NCBI RefSeq assembly: GCF_023101145.1
Contig: NZ_CP073714.1
Span: 5,084,001 to 5,148,000 of the forward strand
Length of the DNA stretch: 64,000 nucleotides
Source of the DNA: Paenibacillus pabuli
GTDB taxonomy: Bacteria > Bacillota > Bacilli > Paenibacillales > Paenibacillaceae
Direction: 5' to 3'
Made by a program: the position numbers and the translations under genes. Under the pieces are notes generated by a model. That model saw only the letters and a program-made list of their open reading frames with translations. It searched no databases and was not told the DNA's origin. Positions 26,461-34,653 of this stretch are shown in pieces (position 1 is the stretch's first letter; each line of letters opens with the position of its first letter).

Positions 26461-29073
26461 TTATTCAAACTTGCCGTAGAATGCGTTGCGGTACACGTCT
26501 GCCAGTTCAGTCACCAGCGGCAGTTTTGGATTGGCTGTTGTACATTGGTCTTCAAATGCGCGGTCTGCCAGATAATCCACATGAGCTTCAAAGTCTTTGG
26601 CATCAAATCCAATTTCCTGGAACGACTCTTCAATACCCAATGTTTTGTTCAGTTTGCGAATGGCATTGATGAGACTGGTTACCCCTTCTTCTGTCGTACG
26701 TGCAGGCAATCCCAGAATACGGGCAATTTCGGCATAACGCTCATCTGCAACAAAGTGCGAATACTTAGGGAAAGATGCAAATTTGCTCGGTTTTTTCGCA
26801 TTGTAGCGGATGACGTGCGGCATCAGGATCGCATTGGTACGTCCATGTGCAGTGTGGTACTGACCGCCCCATTTGTGTGCCAAGCTGTGGTTAATGCCCA
26901 GAAATGCGTTGGCAAAAGCCATACCGGCAATCGTCGAAGCATTATGCATTTTCTCACGAGCCAGTTTGTCACCTTGCAACGCCGATTGCTCCAGGTATTG
27001 GAATACCAGTTGGATCGCTTTGATCGCGAGTCCATCCGTGTAATCATTCGCCATAACCGATACATATGCTTCGATGGCGTGAGTCAATACGTCCATACCC
27101 GTGTCCGCAACAGCGGTTTTAGGCAGGGAGTATACAAATTCCGGGTCTACGATCGCTACGTCCGGTGTCAGCTCGTAGTCTGCCAGTGGATATTTGGTAT
27201 TGCCTTGATTTTTATCTGTAATAACCGCGAACGATGTGACTTCAGATCCGGTACCCGATGTTGTTGGAATAGCGACGAATTTTGCTTTTACACCGAGACG
27301 TGGATATTTGTAGATCCGTTTGCGGATATCCATGAATTTTTGTTTCAAGTCGTTGAAGTCTGTGTCCGGATATTCATAGAACAGCCACATCGCTTTGGCA
27401 GCATCCATCGGTGATCCCCCGCCGAGTGCGATAATGCAGTCTGGCTGGAAGCGGCGCATCATTTCCGTACCGCGGTCTACCGTTGTTGTCGATGGATCGG
27501 GTTCGACATCAGAGAACACTTCAATGGCTACCGGCATTTGACGTTGACGCAGATAATGCTCTACTTTTTCCACATAACCGAGTTTGACCATCATGGCATC
27601 CGTAATAATGGCTACACGTGTGATGTCCGGCATTTTGGCAAGGTACTGTGTTGCTCCTTTTTCGAAATAAACTTTGTTTGGTACTTTGAACCACTGCATA
27701 TTCACGGTACGGCGAGCCACCCTTTTCACGTTGATTAAGTTCACAGCGGTCACGTTGGAAGAAGTCGAGTTCCGGCCATACGATCCGCAGCCCAGTGTCA
27801 GTGACGGCATGTTGGTGTTGTAGATGTCACCGATAGCGCCGTGTGTGGAAGGTGAGTTTACGATAATCCGTCCGGTTTGCAGGCGATCTGCGAATTTGCC
27901 AATGACTTCCTCGTTCGTCGAATGAATAACCGAGGAGTGACCCATGCCGCCAAAAGCAACCACTTCTGCTGCACGCTCAATCCCTTCAGCTGCCGTTTTC
28001 ACTTTGTAACAAGCCAGTACCGGACTTAGTTTCTCAGCGGACAATGGGAACTTCGTACCTACCCCTTCAATCTCGGCTACGAGAATTTTGGTGCCAGCTG
28101 GAACTTCAATACCGCACATTTGTGCAATGCTGACTGCTGATTGACCTACAATTGCCGGGTTCACCGCACATTTCTCAGCGTTAATCGCACCTGCAGTCAG
28201 TTTCGCTGCCTCATCCTTGTTGACGAAGTAACAGCCGTTCGCGATCATTTTCTTTTTCACCTGGTCGAAGATCGGTTCTTCGATGATGACTGCTTGCTCG
28301 GAAGCACAGATCATGCCGTTATCGAACGATTTGGACAAAATCAGATCCGTTACCGCTTGATTGATATCTGCGCTTTTCTCAATAAAGCAAGGTACGTTAC
28401 CTGGTCCTACGCCCAGTGCCGGTTTACCACAGCTGTATGCCGCCCGTACCATGCCTGATCCGCCTGTTGCCAGAATGAGCGCCACATCGTTATGATTCAT
28501 CAGCGCGTTTGTACGATCCATGGAAGGATCATCAATCCACTGGATACAATCCGCTGGAGCACCATGCTTCACTGCAGCATCTCGCAGAATTTTGGCAGCT
28601 TCCCGGCTACAGTTCTGTGCAGATGGGTGGAAGCCGAAGATGATCGGGTTACGCGTTTTGATGGAAATCAGTGCTTTGAACATCGTGGTGGATGTCGGAT
28701 TCGTTACTGGGGTAATCCCCATGATGATGCCGACTGGCTCCGCAATTTTCTGAAAGCTTTCGTATTCGTTATCTTCAATAACCCCTACTGTTTTGTCATA
28801 TTTGATGCTATGATACACATATTCTGTTGCAAATATATTTTTCGTGATTTTATCCTCATACACACCCCGGCCTGTTTCTTCCACGGCCATCTTGGCAAGC
28901 ATCATATGTTTGTCCAGACCTGCCAGCGCCATCGCTTGCACGATACGGTCAATCTGTTTCTGATCCATGGACATGAATGCTGCATGTGCTTTATTCGCTT
29001 TGTCAATTAACGTTTGAATATACTGACCTGCTGTCGGTTCTTTTACTGGGGCGACTTCGTTCTTTACAGCCAT
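26461..29073 (-). CDS. adhE: Bifunctional acetaldehyde-CoA/alcohol dehydrogenase
   Basis: AdhE of 870 residues reduces acetyl-CoA to acetaldehyde and then ethanol, recycling NADH in fermentation. The N-terminal aldehyde dehydrogenase half has the active-site cysteine in FDNGMICASEQAV. The C-terminal iron-dependent alcohol dehydrogenase half has GGSPMDAAKAMW and the metal-binding His segments NHSLAHKWGGQYH. The ATG at 29073 follows AGGAGG; the upstream frame to 29127 lacks a site. The promoter has an FNR palindrome at about -41.5. It is divergent from fnr. Confidence 0.97.
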   Translation of the reverse strand: MAVKNEVAPVKEPTAGQYIQTLIDKANKAHAAFMSMDQKQIDRIVQAMALAGLDKHMMLAKMAVEETGRGVYEDKITKNIFATEYVYHSIKYDKTVGVIEDNEYESFQKIAEPVGIIMGITPVTNPTSTTMFKALISIKTRNPIIFGFHPSAQNCSREAAKILRDAAVKHGAPADCIQWIDDPSMDRTNALMNHNDVALILATGGSGMVRAAYSCGKPALGVGPGNVPCFIEKSADINQAVTDLILSKSFDNGMICASEQAVIIEEPIFDQVKKKMIANGCYFVNKDEAAKLTAGAINAEKCAVNPAIVGQSAVSIAQMCGIEVPAGTKILVAEIEGVGTKFPLSAEKLSPVLACYKVKTAAEGIERAAEVVAFGGMGHSSVIHSTNEEVIGKFADRLQTGRIIVNSPSTHGAIGDIYNTNMPSLTLGCGSYGRNSTSSNVTAVNLINVKRVARRTVNMQWFKVPNKVYFEKGATQYLAKMPDITRVAIITDAMMVKLGYVEKVEHYLRQRQMPVAIEVFSDVEPDPSTTTVDRGTEMMRRFQPDCIIALGGGSPMDAAKAMWLFYEYPDTDFNDLKQKFMDIRKRIYKYPRLGVKAKFVAIPTTSGTGSEVTSFAVITDKNQGNTKYPLADYELTPDVAIVDPEFVYSLPKTAVADTGMDVLTHAIEAYVSVMANDYTDGLAIKAIQLVFQYLEQSALQGDKLAREKMHNASTIAGMAFANAFLGINHSLAHKWGGQYHTAHGRTNAILMPHVIRYNAKKPSKFASFPKYSHFVADERYAEIARILGLPARTTEEGVTSLINAIRKLNKTLGIEESFQEIGFDAKDFEAHVDYLADRAFEDQCTTANPKLPLVTELADVYRNAFYGKFE

Positions 29074-29127
29074 CTCCCTCATCCTCCTAAAGGTTCGTAT
29101 TGGTTTGTCTCTCTTCTTTACATTCAC

Positions 29128-29170
29128 ATCGTATCATGGGGAAAGAGTTAATTATGTGATTTTTTTCACA
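29128..29170 (-). promoter_or_regulatory. adhE promoter with FNR site at about -41.5
   Basis: A perfect TGTGA-N6-TCACA palindrome (29155-29170) is 21 bases upstream of TACGAT (29128-29133) on the minus strand, the same geometry as at pflB. Confidence 0.82.
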
Positions 29171-29272
29171 AAGTATAACAAATTTAATTTAAGTTTTTTA
29201 GTGTCCCTCATCGGGTCATTTTCACTTCCTATTTAAACTATAGGGCTGTACTATTCATCCTCCCCTTTACAA

Positions 29273-29288
29273 AGTGAATTTAATCACA
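29273..29288. promoter_or_regulatory. FNR/CRP-type half-degenerate palindrome upstream of fnr
   Basis: AGTGA-N6-TCACA. Relative to the possible fnr -10 TATACT (29350-29355), the centre is near -81.5. It could autoregulate fnr or add to adhE control. Confidence 0.6.
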
Positions 29289-29374
29289 ATGTTTGAAATT
29301 TCGCCATTTTTGCCCCCTTTCCATGCCCCTCAAACGGCAAGATTAGGTATATACTGAACTTAAAAATTGAACCA

Positions 29375-29476
29375 CCGCAATTTGTACCGTCCTTCCCAGC
29401 CCGAGATAGTGCCTGAACAGGACGGCAACAGTTTGCGGCGAACCTCGGGGGCCAGTCCAGCTGCAGAAGGCCGTCC
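29375..29476 (+). promoter_or_regulatory. Possible structured 5' leader of fnr
   Basis: Nested stems CCGCAA/TTGCGG (29375-29380 with 29433-29438) and CCGTCCT/AGGACGG (29387-29393 with 29419-29425) enclose a loop CCCGAG (29400-29405). That loop can pair with CTCGGG (29444-29449), a pseudoknot arrangement. GCCGTCC at 29470-29476 offers a competing partner near the ribosome site. Confidence 0.4.
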
Positions 29477-29502
29477 GATGGACACAAAGGGGAGATAGAC
29501 TT

Positions 29503-30219
29503 ATGAGAGAACAACTGAGTGTACTGGAAAAACGCGGAAATACTACCTGTTTCTCGGACGTAAATTTCAATCATCTGCTCGTAACCATGAAAGACAGAAC
29601 CTATCCGGAAGGAACCCATCTGTACTGGGAAGGGGATGTCTCTGACAAACTTTATTATATGAAACGGGGCCGTGCCCAGATCACCAAATCCACGGATGAA
29701 GGCAAGGAACTGATCATGTACATGTATCAATCTGGTGATATGATTGGTCAGGCTGACCCGTTCTTTGGCTCGAAACACAGCTTTTCTGCAGAAGTGCTGG
29801 AGGATAGTGAGATTGGTGTACTGGAGCACAAAGACTTGGAAATGCTGATCTGCCAGCATTGTGACTTTGCCATCGACTTTATGAAATGGATGGGCATCCA
29901 TCACCGTTTGACCCAGACCAAATTCCGTGATCTGATGTTGTATGGCAAACCGGGCGCACTCTGCTCCACGCTGATTCGATTGTCCAATTCTTATGGCGAG
30001 CCTCACGGAGAACATGTCATCATTCATAAAAAAATAACGCACACAGATCTGTCCAATATGATTGGAGCAACCCGTGAAAGTGTCAACCGCATGTTAAGCG
30101 ACCTGCGCAAAAAAGACGCCATTGAATACGATAACGGCATGATTGTCATCAAGGATCTGCATATGCTTCAGGGCATCTGTCACTGTGAATTGTGTCCCAA
30201 CGAGATTTGCCGAATCTGA
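29503..30219 (+). CDS. fnr: Anaerobic regulator FNR (Bacillus type)
   Basis: A CRP/FNR-family activator of 238 residues, homologous to B. subtilis Fnr. The cyclic-nucleotide-like beta-barrel (~20-125) is followed by a long dimer helix and a winged HTH with TDLSNMIGATRESVNRMLSDLRKK. The oxygen-sensing [4Fe-4S] ligands of the Bacillus type are C-terminal: C228, C231 and C236 in HCELCPNEIC, plus a fourth ligand matching Asp141 of B. subtilis (D143 in KFRDLML). An extra C226 is present. The ATG follows GGGGAGA. It probably controls pflBA and adhE, encoded next to it, through the TGTGA-N6-TCACA sites. Confidence 0.93.
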   Translation: MREQLSVLEKRGNTTCFSDVNFNHLLVTMKDRTYPEGTHLYWEGDVSDKLYYMKRGRAQITKSTDEGKELIMYMYQSGDMIGQADPFFGSKHSFSAEVLEDSEIGVLEHKDLEMLICQHCDFAIDFMKWMGIHHRLTQTKFRDLMLYGKPGALCSTLIRLSNSYGEPHGEHVIIHKKITHTDLSNMIGATRESVNRMLSDLRKKDAIEYDNGMIVIKDLHMLQGICHCELCPNEICRI

Positions 30220-30257
30220 CGTTTTCCCTTTCTGTAACGGTCCTGCATTCAAACCAA

Positions 30258-30300
30258 TATAAAAAGCCCATCTTCTCTCAAAGAAGATTGGGCTTATATT
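30258..30300. terminator. Bidirectional terminator, fnr / DUF4430 lipoprotein
   Basis: A 13-bp stem with one unpaired base (AAGCCCATCTTCT side at 30264) lies between convergent genes. The minus-strand side ends in TTTTTATATT. Confidence 0.85.
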
Positions 30301-30304
30301 ATGC

Positions 30305-31018
30305 TCAGGATACAGTAGTCAGCTCAAGCTTTACTGCATCACGTGGATTCAACTTCATGTCCAAACCGTTTTCCATCAGTTCCTTGTCATTCACCATGAT
30401 CATCCAGCGTTGGTTCATCCGGGGAATTACATTTTCAACGGAAACGACGAATTTGTTGTTCTCCGACATTCTTACAATTCCACTGGACTTCAATACATCA
30501 CGCACAGTACATTCCTGAACATACACCCCGGCATATTGACGATTGAGATTTGGCATAATATTTCCACCGCTCACCTTGAGTAATGTTGTCTGGTAAGCAA
30601 CATCGTCCCCCCCACTGTCAGCGGCTTTTACATATATGATCACTTCATCTTTAACATGAAGCTCCATGTCCCAATTTTCCGGGTCAATATCCTTGCCATT
30701 CAGTTTGACCGCCCAGATAAGTGAAGAATCCAGCGAAACTTCCCCAACAGATTGGATCCGCTTGCCATCTGCCGTAAAATCGACAAGTCCACTGTTCAGC
30801 AGTGCTTTCTTGAGCGTCAGACCTTCACTGAAATCTCTCTTAATGGACTTCGTTGCGTCAGGCAAAAAAGTACTGCCATCTACTGCCACAGTAATCGTAT
30901 TCTGTGATTCGGTCTCCTTAACGATTGGCTGTTCGGAAGGCTGTGTCTCGCTACACCCGGCTAATATAACCAGAATAAGCAGACATATACCTATGTAACC
31001 GGGGATTCTCTTCTTCAT
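30305..31018 (-). CDS. Lipoprotein with two DUF4430-like domains
   Basis: A 237-residue lipoprotein; the signal peptide ends in LAGC (C22). Two repeats resemble the DUF4430/transcobalamin C-terminal-like fold. The first (~55-130) contains LTLKKALLNSGL and WAVKLNGKDIDPENWDMELHVKDEVIIYVK. The second (~160-237) contains CTVRDVLKSSGIV and RWMIMVNDKELMENGLDMKLNPRDAVKLEL. Such domains occur in surface proteins that bind small ligands or other proteins. No specific role can be given. It is monocistronic, bounded by the terminator at 30258-30300. Confidence 0.7.
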   Translation of the reverse strand: MKKRIPGYIGICLLILVILAGCSETQPSEQPIVKETESQNTITVAVDGSTFLPDATKSIKRDFSEGLTLKKALLNSGLVDFTADGKRIQSVGEVSLDSSLIWAVKLNGKDIDPENWDMELHVKDEVIIYVKAADSGGDDVAYQTTLLKVSGGNIMPNLNRQYAGVYVQECTVRDVLKSSGIVRMSENNKFVVSVENVIPRMNQRWMIMVNDKELMENGLDMKLNPRDAVKLELTTVS

Positions 31019-31151
31019 GTAGGAACACCACCCTGCGTAAAATCATTCACCCTGTTATCCATAACCTTTATTATGGCACAAAATTCATGCAAAAAAAGTG
31101 TCAATGCCGTTACTTTTCATCCATTAGCGTCCATAACTGGTTGATACAACA

Positions 31152-31172
31152 CAAAGAGCCTGCAAGCAGGCC
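31152..31172 (-). terminator. Short terminator-like hairpin
   Basis: GCCTG-CAAG-CAGGC is followed on the minus strand by TCTTTG, after the unknown gene 31212-31943. Confidence 0.45.
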
Positions 31173-31211
31173 CCTTGATCCGGAATATCATAATGTCTTC
31201 TGAGTAAATCG

Positions 31212-31943
31212 TTACTGGACACAAGCCTGCATGTAGGTACGGCCCCCGTCTCCATCCTTCAGATACGGGTTGAGCCCAAAGAACTGTTCCTCCGACACAT
31301 AAACGCCTGTCAACAAACGCCCTTCAAGTAGTTCACCATCCACCTGTACACATAAAGATGGTGCATCCACGTATTCTTGATAGAGCGGAATTTGACCAGA
31401 TGAATGATGCACCTTGGATACCTTGCCCTGCTCATGCAGCGGGCGTTCAGAGAAATAGGTAGGTACAATGTAACGAGCAATCACATCCAGCTCCTGTACC
31501 GTGTAGAAGGTGTCATTACCCAGCCAGGGCGCGAACATGCGAATCTTCTCATACTGTGACCATACAATCGCCTGGAGCAGCATTTCCGCTTGAATCAAAC
31601 GGCCTTCGCCCACATTCAGATACATGTGTTCTTCATGAAAGGTTGCTTTGGCCTGATCCCCAATAGAATCGGGTTTTCTCAGTTCACATCCAATACATTT
31701 CCAGCCTCTTGTGGTCTGAATCCATTTTTGCAGTACCGCCGGAGCCATAACCTGACCATTGCTATTGGTGGAATGAGTCTTCTCTCCTGCAGCATCATCC
31801 TTCACCGACGGGGAATATACGGTTCGATTAAATAGCTCCGCAGCTTTTTTGTAGATCAGATGAACCTGGATGGATGCGCTCTCAAGCTCTGCTATATCTT
31901 GTTTGCCGTAGCGTACTTCACGGGATAAGCTTTCTTCTCTCAT
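31212..31943 (-). CDS. Hypothetical protein, 243 aa
   Basis: I do not recognise this protein. It is soluble (no signal or membrane segment), with an N-terminal helical part (AELESASIQVHLIYKKAAELFNR), a single CxxC (WKCIGC near residue 82) and a C-terminal half rich in aromatic residues (FAPWLGNDTFYTVQELDVIARYIVPTYF). The ATG at 31943 has GGAGG nine bases upstream, and the gene is flanked by hairpins on both sides, so it is probably real and monocistronic. The isolated CxxC could bind metal with other ligands, but this is not shown. Confidence 0.7.
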   Translation of the reverse strand: MREESLSREVRYGKQDIAELESASIQVHLIYKKAAELFNRTVYSPSVKDDAAGEKTHSTNSNGQVMAPAVLQKWIQTTRGWKCIGCELRKPDSIGDQAKATFHEEHMYLNVGEGRLIQAEMLLQAIVWSQYEKIRMFAPWLGNDTFYTVQELDVIARYIVPTYFSERPLHEQGKVSKVHHSSGQIPLYQEYVDAPSLCVQVDGELLEGRLLTGVYVSEEQFFGLNPYLKDGDGGRTYMQACVQ

Positions 31944-32033
31944 GACAAGTGGCCTCCTCGCTCCGGCCGCCTGCGGCCATTTTATTTACAATTATACTAC
32001 AACTCGCGACAACATGTGCAGAACCCTTAAGAC

Positions 32034-32067
32034 AAAAACTCCTGATTTCCACTGGAAATCAAGAGCC
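32034..32067 (-). terminator. Terminator of the YodB-like gene
   Basis: A TGATTTCC/GGAAATCA stem with an outer CTC/GAG extension is followed on the minus strand by TTTTTG. Confidence 0.8.
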
Positions 32068-32110
32068 TTTATCCCATCAGTTCGTTTAGTTTGAACTTCT
32101 TGATGTTTTA

Positions 32111-32428
32111 CTAATCAACCCACTGCTCCGCCCAGTCTTGAATTTGATTCATAACGGGCTGCAGCGCCTTGCCTTTCTCTGTCAGTTCATATTCAATACG
32201 AACTGGCGTCTCCGGATAGACATGGCGGATCAGAATGCCTTCGCTCTCCAGGTCCTTCATCCGTTCTGACAGCATCTTATCACTCATCGATGGAATCAGG
32301 TTGGAAATATCCTTGAATCGCTTCGAACCACTCATCAATGTTTGAATAATTAGACCGTTCCAGCGCTTACCGAGAAAAGAAAACGCCGTCTCAAAGCGCG
32401 GACACATCCGCAGATCTTGGCCTTCCAC
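32111..32428 (-). CDS. HxlR-family regulator, YodB-like thiol sensor
   Basis: A 105-residue MarR/HxlR-type winged-helix repressor close to B. subtilis YodB, which senses quinones and diamide by thiol modification. The N-terminal redox cysteine is kept in MCPRFETAFSFLGKRWN (C9 with this start). The C-terminal cysteines used by YodB for disulfides are absent (it ends WAEQWVD), which resembles the one-cysteine CatR mode. The GTG at 32428 has AAAGAGGTG eight bases upstream; a longer GTG frame to 32452 lacks a site. An imperfect TTAC-N5-GTTA element (32458-32470) lies just upstream and may be an operator. Its target genes are not obvious here. Confidence 0.82.
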   Translation of the reverse strand: MEGQDLRMCPRFETAFSFLGKRWNGLIIQTLMSGSKRFKDISNLIPSMSDKMLSERMKDLESEGILIRHVYPETPVRIEYELTEKGKALQPVMNQIQDWAEQWVD

Positions 32429-32654
32429 ATTAATCACCTCTTTAGAGATCACTCAACTTACGTTTAGTTAGTATATTTCATAATAACATATTTAAGTCAC
32501 AAAGAAAACGTCTGCCGCTAAAAAGTTAGAATTTTAAAGGCATAAATCAACTTCGATGATACAATCAGTATACATCACATAGGACAGCGGAACCATGGGA
32601 AAATATCGTCTAACTCCCATGTAGCTATCTTACCCAAAAAGTTCCTTTTATTAA

Positions 32655-32703
32655 CCCAAAAAACCCTGCCGCCACAGTCATACTTGACTTGGAGAAGGGT
32701 TCT
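32655..32703 (-). terminator. Terminator of the sugar-catabolic operon
   Basis: AACCCT/AGGGTT (32662-32667 with 32696-32701) with inner CCA/TGG and TCA/TGA pairs ends in TTTTTT on the minus strand, downstream of the thuA-like gene. Confidence 0.7.
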
Positions 32704-32748
32704 TTGGTATATCGTTTATTTTATGCGTTAATACAGTCAATTTGCAGC

Positions 32749-33477
32749 TTAAACCAGCACGTTACCAAGTGGTCTTACAGGTTCGCTGAAGCCAAATTCC
32801 GGCTTAACGTTGCGCGTAGGATATGCCCACTTCACTCCGTTGCTGATGACTTTTAAAATTTCCGGATTATAAAAGGTCGGGTATGTTTCATGACCTGGAC
32901 GGAAATAGAAGATTTTACCTGAACCGCGGAGGAACGTACATCCGCTTCGGAATACCTCTCCGCCTTGGAAGTTGCTTACAAACACCAGCTCATCCGGCAC
33001 TGGAATATCGAAGAATTCCCCGTACATTTCTTCTTTTTCCAGAATAATCTTGCTATTGATACCCTCAGCAATCGGATGGGACGGATTTACACACCAGATA
33101 ATCTCCTGCTCATTAGCTTCACGCCATTTCAGATCACAACTTGTGCCCATCAGCGCTTTGAATGGCTTGGAGAAGTGACCGGAGTGCAGCACAATCAACC
33201 CCATACCATCCAGGACCCGCTGTGCAACCTTCTGTGAAATCTCGTCGCTCACGCGATCATGCGCCATATGTCCCCACCATATAAGCACATCTGTAGAATT
33301 CAACACTTCATCACTTAATCCATGCTCAGGCTGATCAAGTGTTGCCGTGCGAATGGCAAAGCCTTCCCCTCCCAGTCCGTTTGCAAGCGCCATGTGCAAA
33401 CCGTCTGGATAGACTTCCCTTACTTCGTCGTGAATTTTCTCATGGACAAATTCATTCCAAATGGTGACGTTAATCAT
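32749..33477 (-). CDS. ThuA-like protein
   Basis: A protein of 242 residues of the ThuA (trehalose utilisation) family with a class I glutamine-amidotransferase-like fold. Motifs seen are TDVLIWWGHMAHD, GLIVLHSGHFSKPFKALMG and GKIFYFRPGHETYPTFYNP. Its reaction is not settled; Rhizobium ThuA acts in trehalose catabolism through keto-sugar conversion. The ATG at 33477 follows GGGGG; the upstream TTG is too close. It lies 24 bases after an isomerase gene and is last in the operon with two dehydrogenases, suggesting a 3-keto-sugar type pathway. Confidence 0.88.
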   Translation of the reverse strand: MINVTIWNEFVHEKIHDEVREVYPDGLHMALANGLGGEGFAIRTATLDQPEHGLSDEVLNSTDVLIWWGHMAHDRVSDEISQKVAQRVLDGMGLIVLHSGHFSKPFKALMGTSCDLKWREANEQEIIWCVNPSHPIAEGINSKIILEKEEMYGEFFDIPVPDELVFVSNFQGGEVFRSGCTFLRGSGKIFYFRPGHETYPTFYNPEILKVISNGVKWAYPTRNVKPEFGFSEPVRPLGNVLV

Positions 33478-33501
33478 AATCAATTTCCCCCTAGTGTAAC
33501 T

Positions 33502-34470
33502 CTAAACCCACCACATATCTCCCAGCGGCTCTTCAATCAATACTTGTTGGAGATTTTGCACAGCTTTAGAGAATCCTTCTTCTACCGACATCAGACCATC
33601 TTCGTGTTCAATACTTACGACATAATCATATCCAACCAGACGCAGAGCGCTAATAATATCAGCCCAAGTCTTGTTATCGTGACCATAACCGACCGAGCGG
33701 AATTGCCATGCACGATCAAGCATGTTTGTATAATCCTGCATATCCGTTACGCCATATTTGTTCACGTTAATCGGATCAATTGTTGTATCTTTCGCATGGA
33801 AGTGATGAATCGCGCCTTCACGTCCCAGAATGTGAATCGCCTGTACCGGATCAATTCCTTGCCACCACATGTGACTTGGGTCCAGGTTGGCACCGATCAC
33901 TTCGCCTGCTGCTTCACGCAGTCTCAGCAAGGTAGCTGGTGTATGCACCGAGAATCCACCGTGCAGTTCCAGTCCCACTTTCACATTGTGATCTGCAGCG
34001 AACTTGCCCCATTCTGTCCAATAAGGGATAACTTTGTTTTCCCACTGCCATTTGAGAACTTCCTGGAAATCATTCGGCCATGGTGCAACAGGCCAGTTCG
34101 GATATTTGGCATCCTCATGGTCTCCCGGACAGCCTGAGAATGTGTTTACAACAGGCACTTCCAGCTTCTCAGCCAGTTCTACCGTCTTAACAAAATCATC
34201 GTGGAATCCCTTCGCAATATCCTTTTGTGGATGAAGCGGGTTACCGTGACAGCTCAATGCGCTGATTGTCAGACCACGGGATTCTACTGCATTTTTGAAG
34301 TTTTTCAATGCTGTCGGGTTGCTCAGAAGCTCATCCGGCTTGCAATGCGCATTTCCTGGATGTCCACCAGTTCCGATTTCTACTGCTTTCAAGCCTTTGG
34401 ATGCAACATAGTCAAGTGCATCTTCCAATTTACGTCCTCCGAATAATACCAAAAATACGCCGAGTTTCAA
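33502..34470 (-). CDS. Sugar phosphate isomerase/epimerase (TIM barrel)
   Basis: A 322-residue AP-endonuclease-2-like TIM barrel, the IolE/IolH-type sugar isomerase superfamily. Conserved metal ligands are visible: E in GLELHGG, D and H in ANLDPSHMWWQ, H in HFHAKD and E in VSIEHEDGLM. These proteins use Mn/Mg to isomerise, epimerise or dehydrate sugars and inosose. It is encoded between a dehydrogenase and ThuA, and likely acts on the oxidised product of the dehydrogenases. A 183-base gap separates it from the preceding dehydrogenase gene. Confidence 0.88.
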   Translation of the reverse strand: MKLGVFLVLFGGRKLEDALDYVASKGLKAVEIGTGGHPGNAHCKPDELLSNPTALKNFKNAVESRGLTISALSCHGNPLHPQKDIAKGFHDDFVKTVELAEKLEVPVVNTFSGCPGDHEDAKYPNWPVAPWPNDFQEVLKWQWENKVIPYWTEWGKFAADHNVKVGLELHGGFSVHTPATLLRLREAAGEVIGANLDPSHMWWQGIDPVQAIHILGREGAIHHFHAKDTTIDPINVNKYGVTDMQDYTNMLDRAWQFRSVGYGHDNKTWADIISALRLVGYDYVVSIEHEDGLMSVEEGFSKAVQNLQQVLIEEPLGDMWWV

Positions 34471-34653
34471 GTGCGATTCCTCCCTAGATTAGATATCAAA
34501 TTAATTGCTGGTTTTGTGAAAAATGGTACTGCATATAAGTATACCGTTCAGATCACAGGATTGTATCATTATTGTGGAAAATCAAGAGCTATTCTATCCT
34601 GAAATTAAACGTAAGAATACTGGTTATTTCATTGGAAATGGCAACCTGTCGGT

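Noticed and set aside
26443..27414. 323-codon plus-strand frame
   Set aside because: Antisense shadow of adhE; composition unlike a soluble or membrane protein.
29284..30042. 252-codon minus-strand frame
   Set aside because: Antisense to fnr, which is fully supported by motifs and ribosome site.
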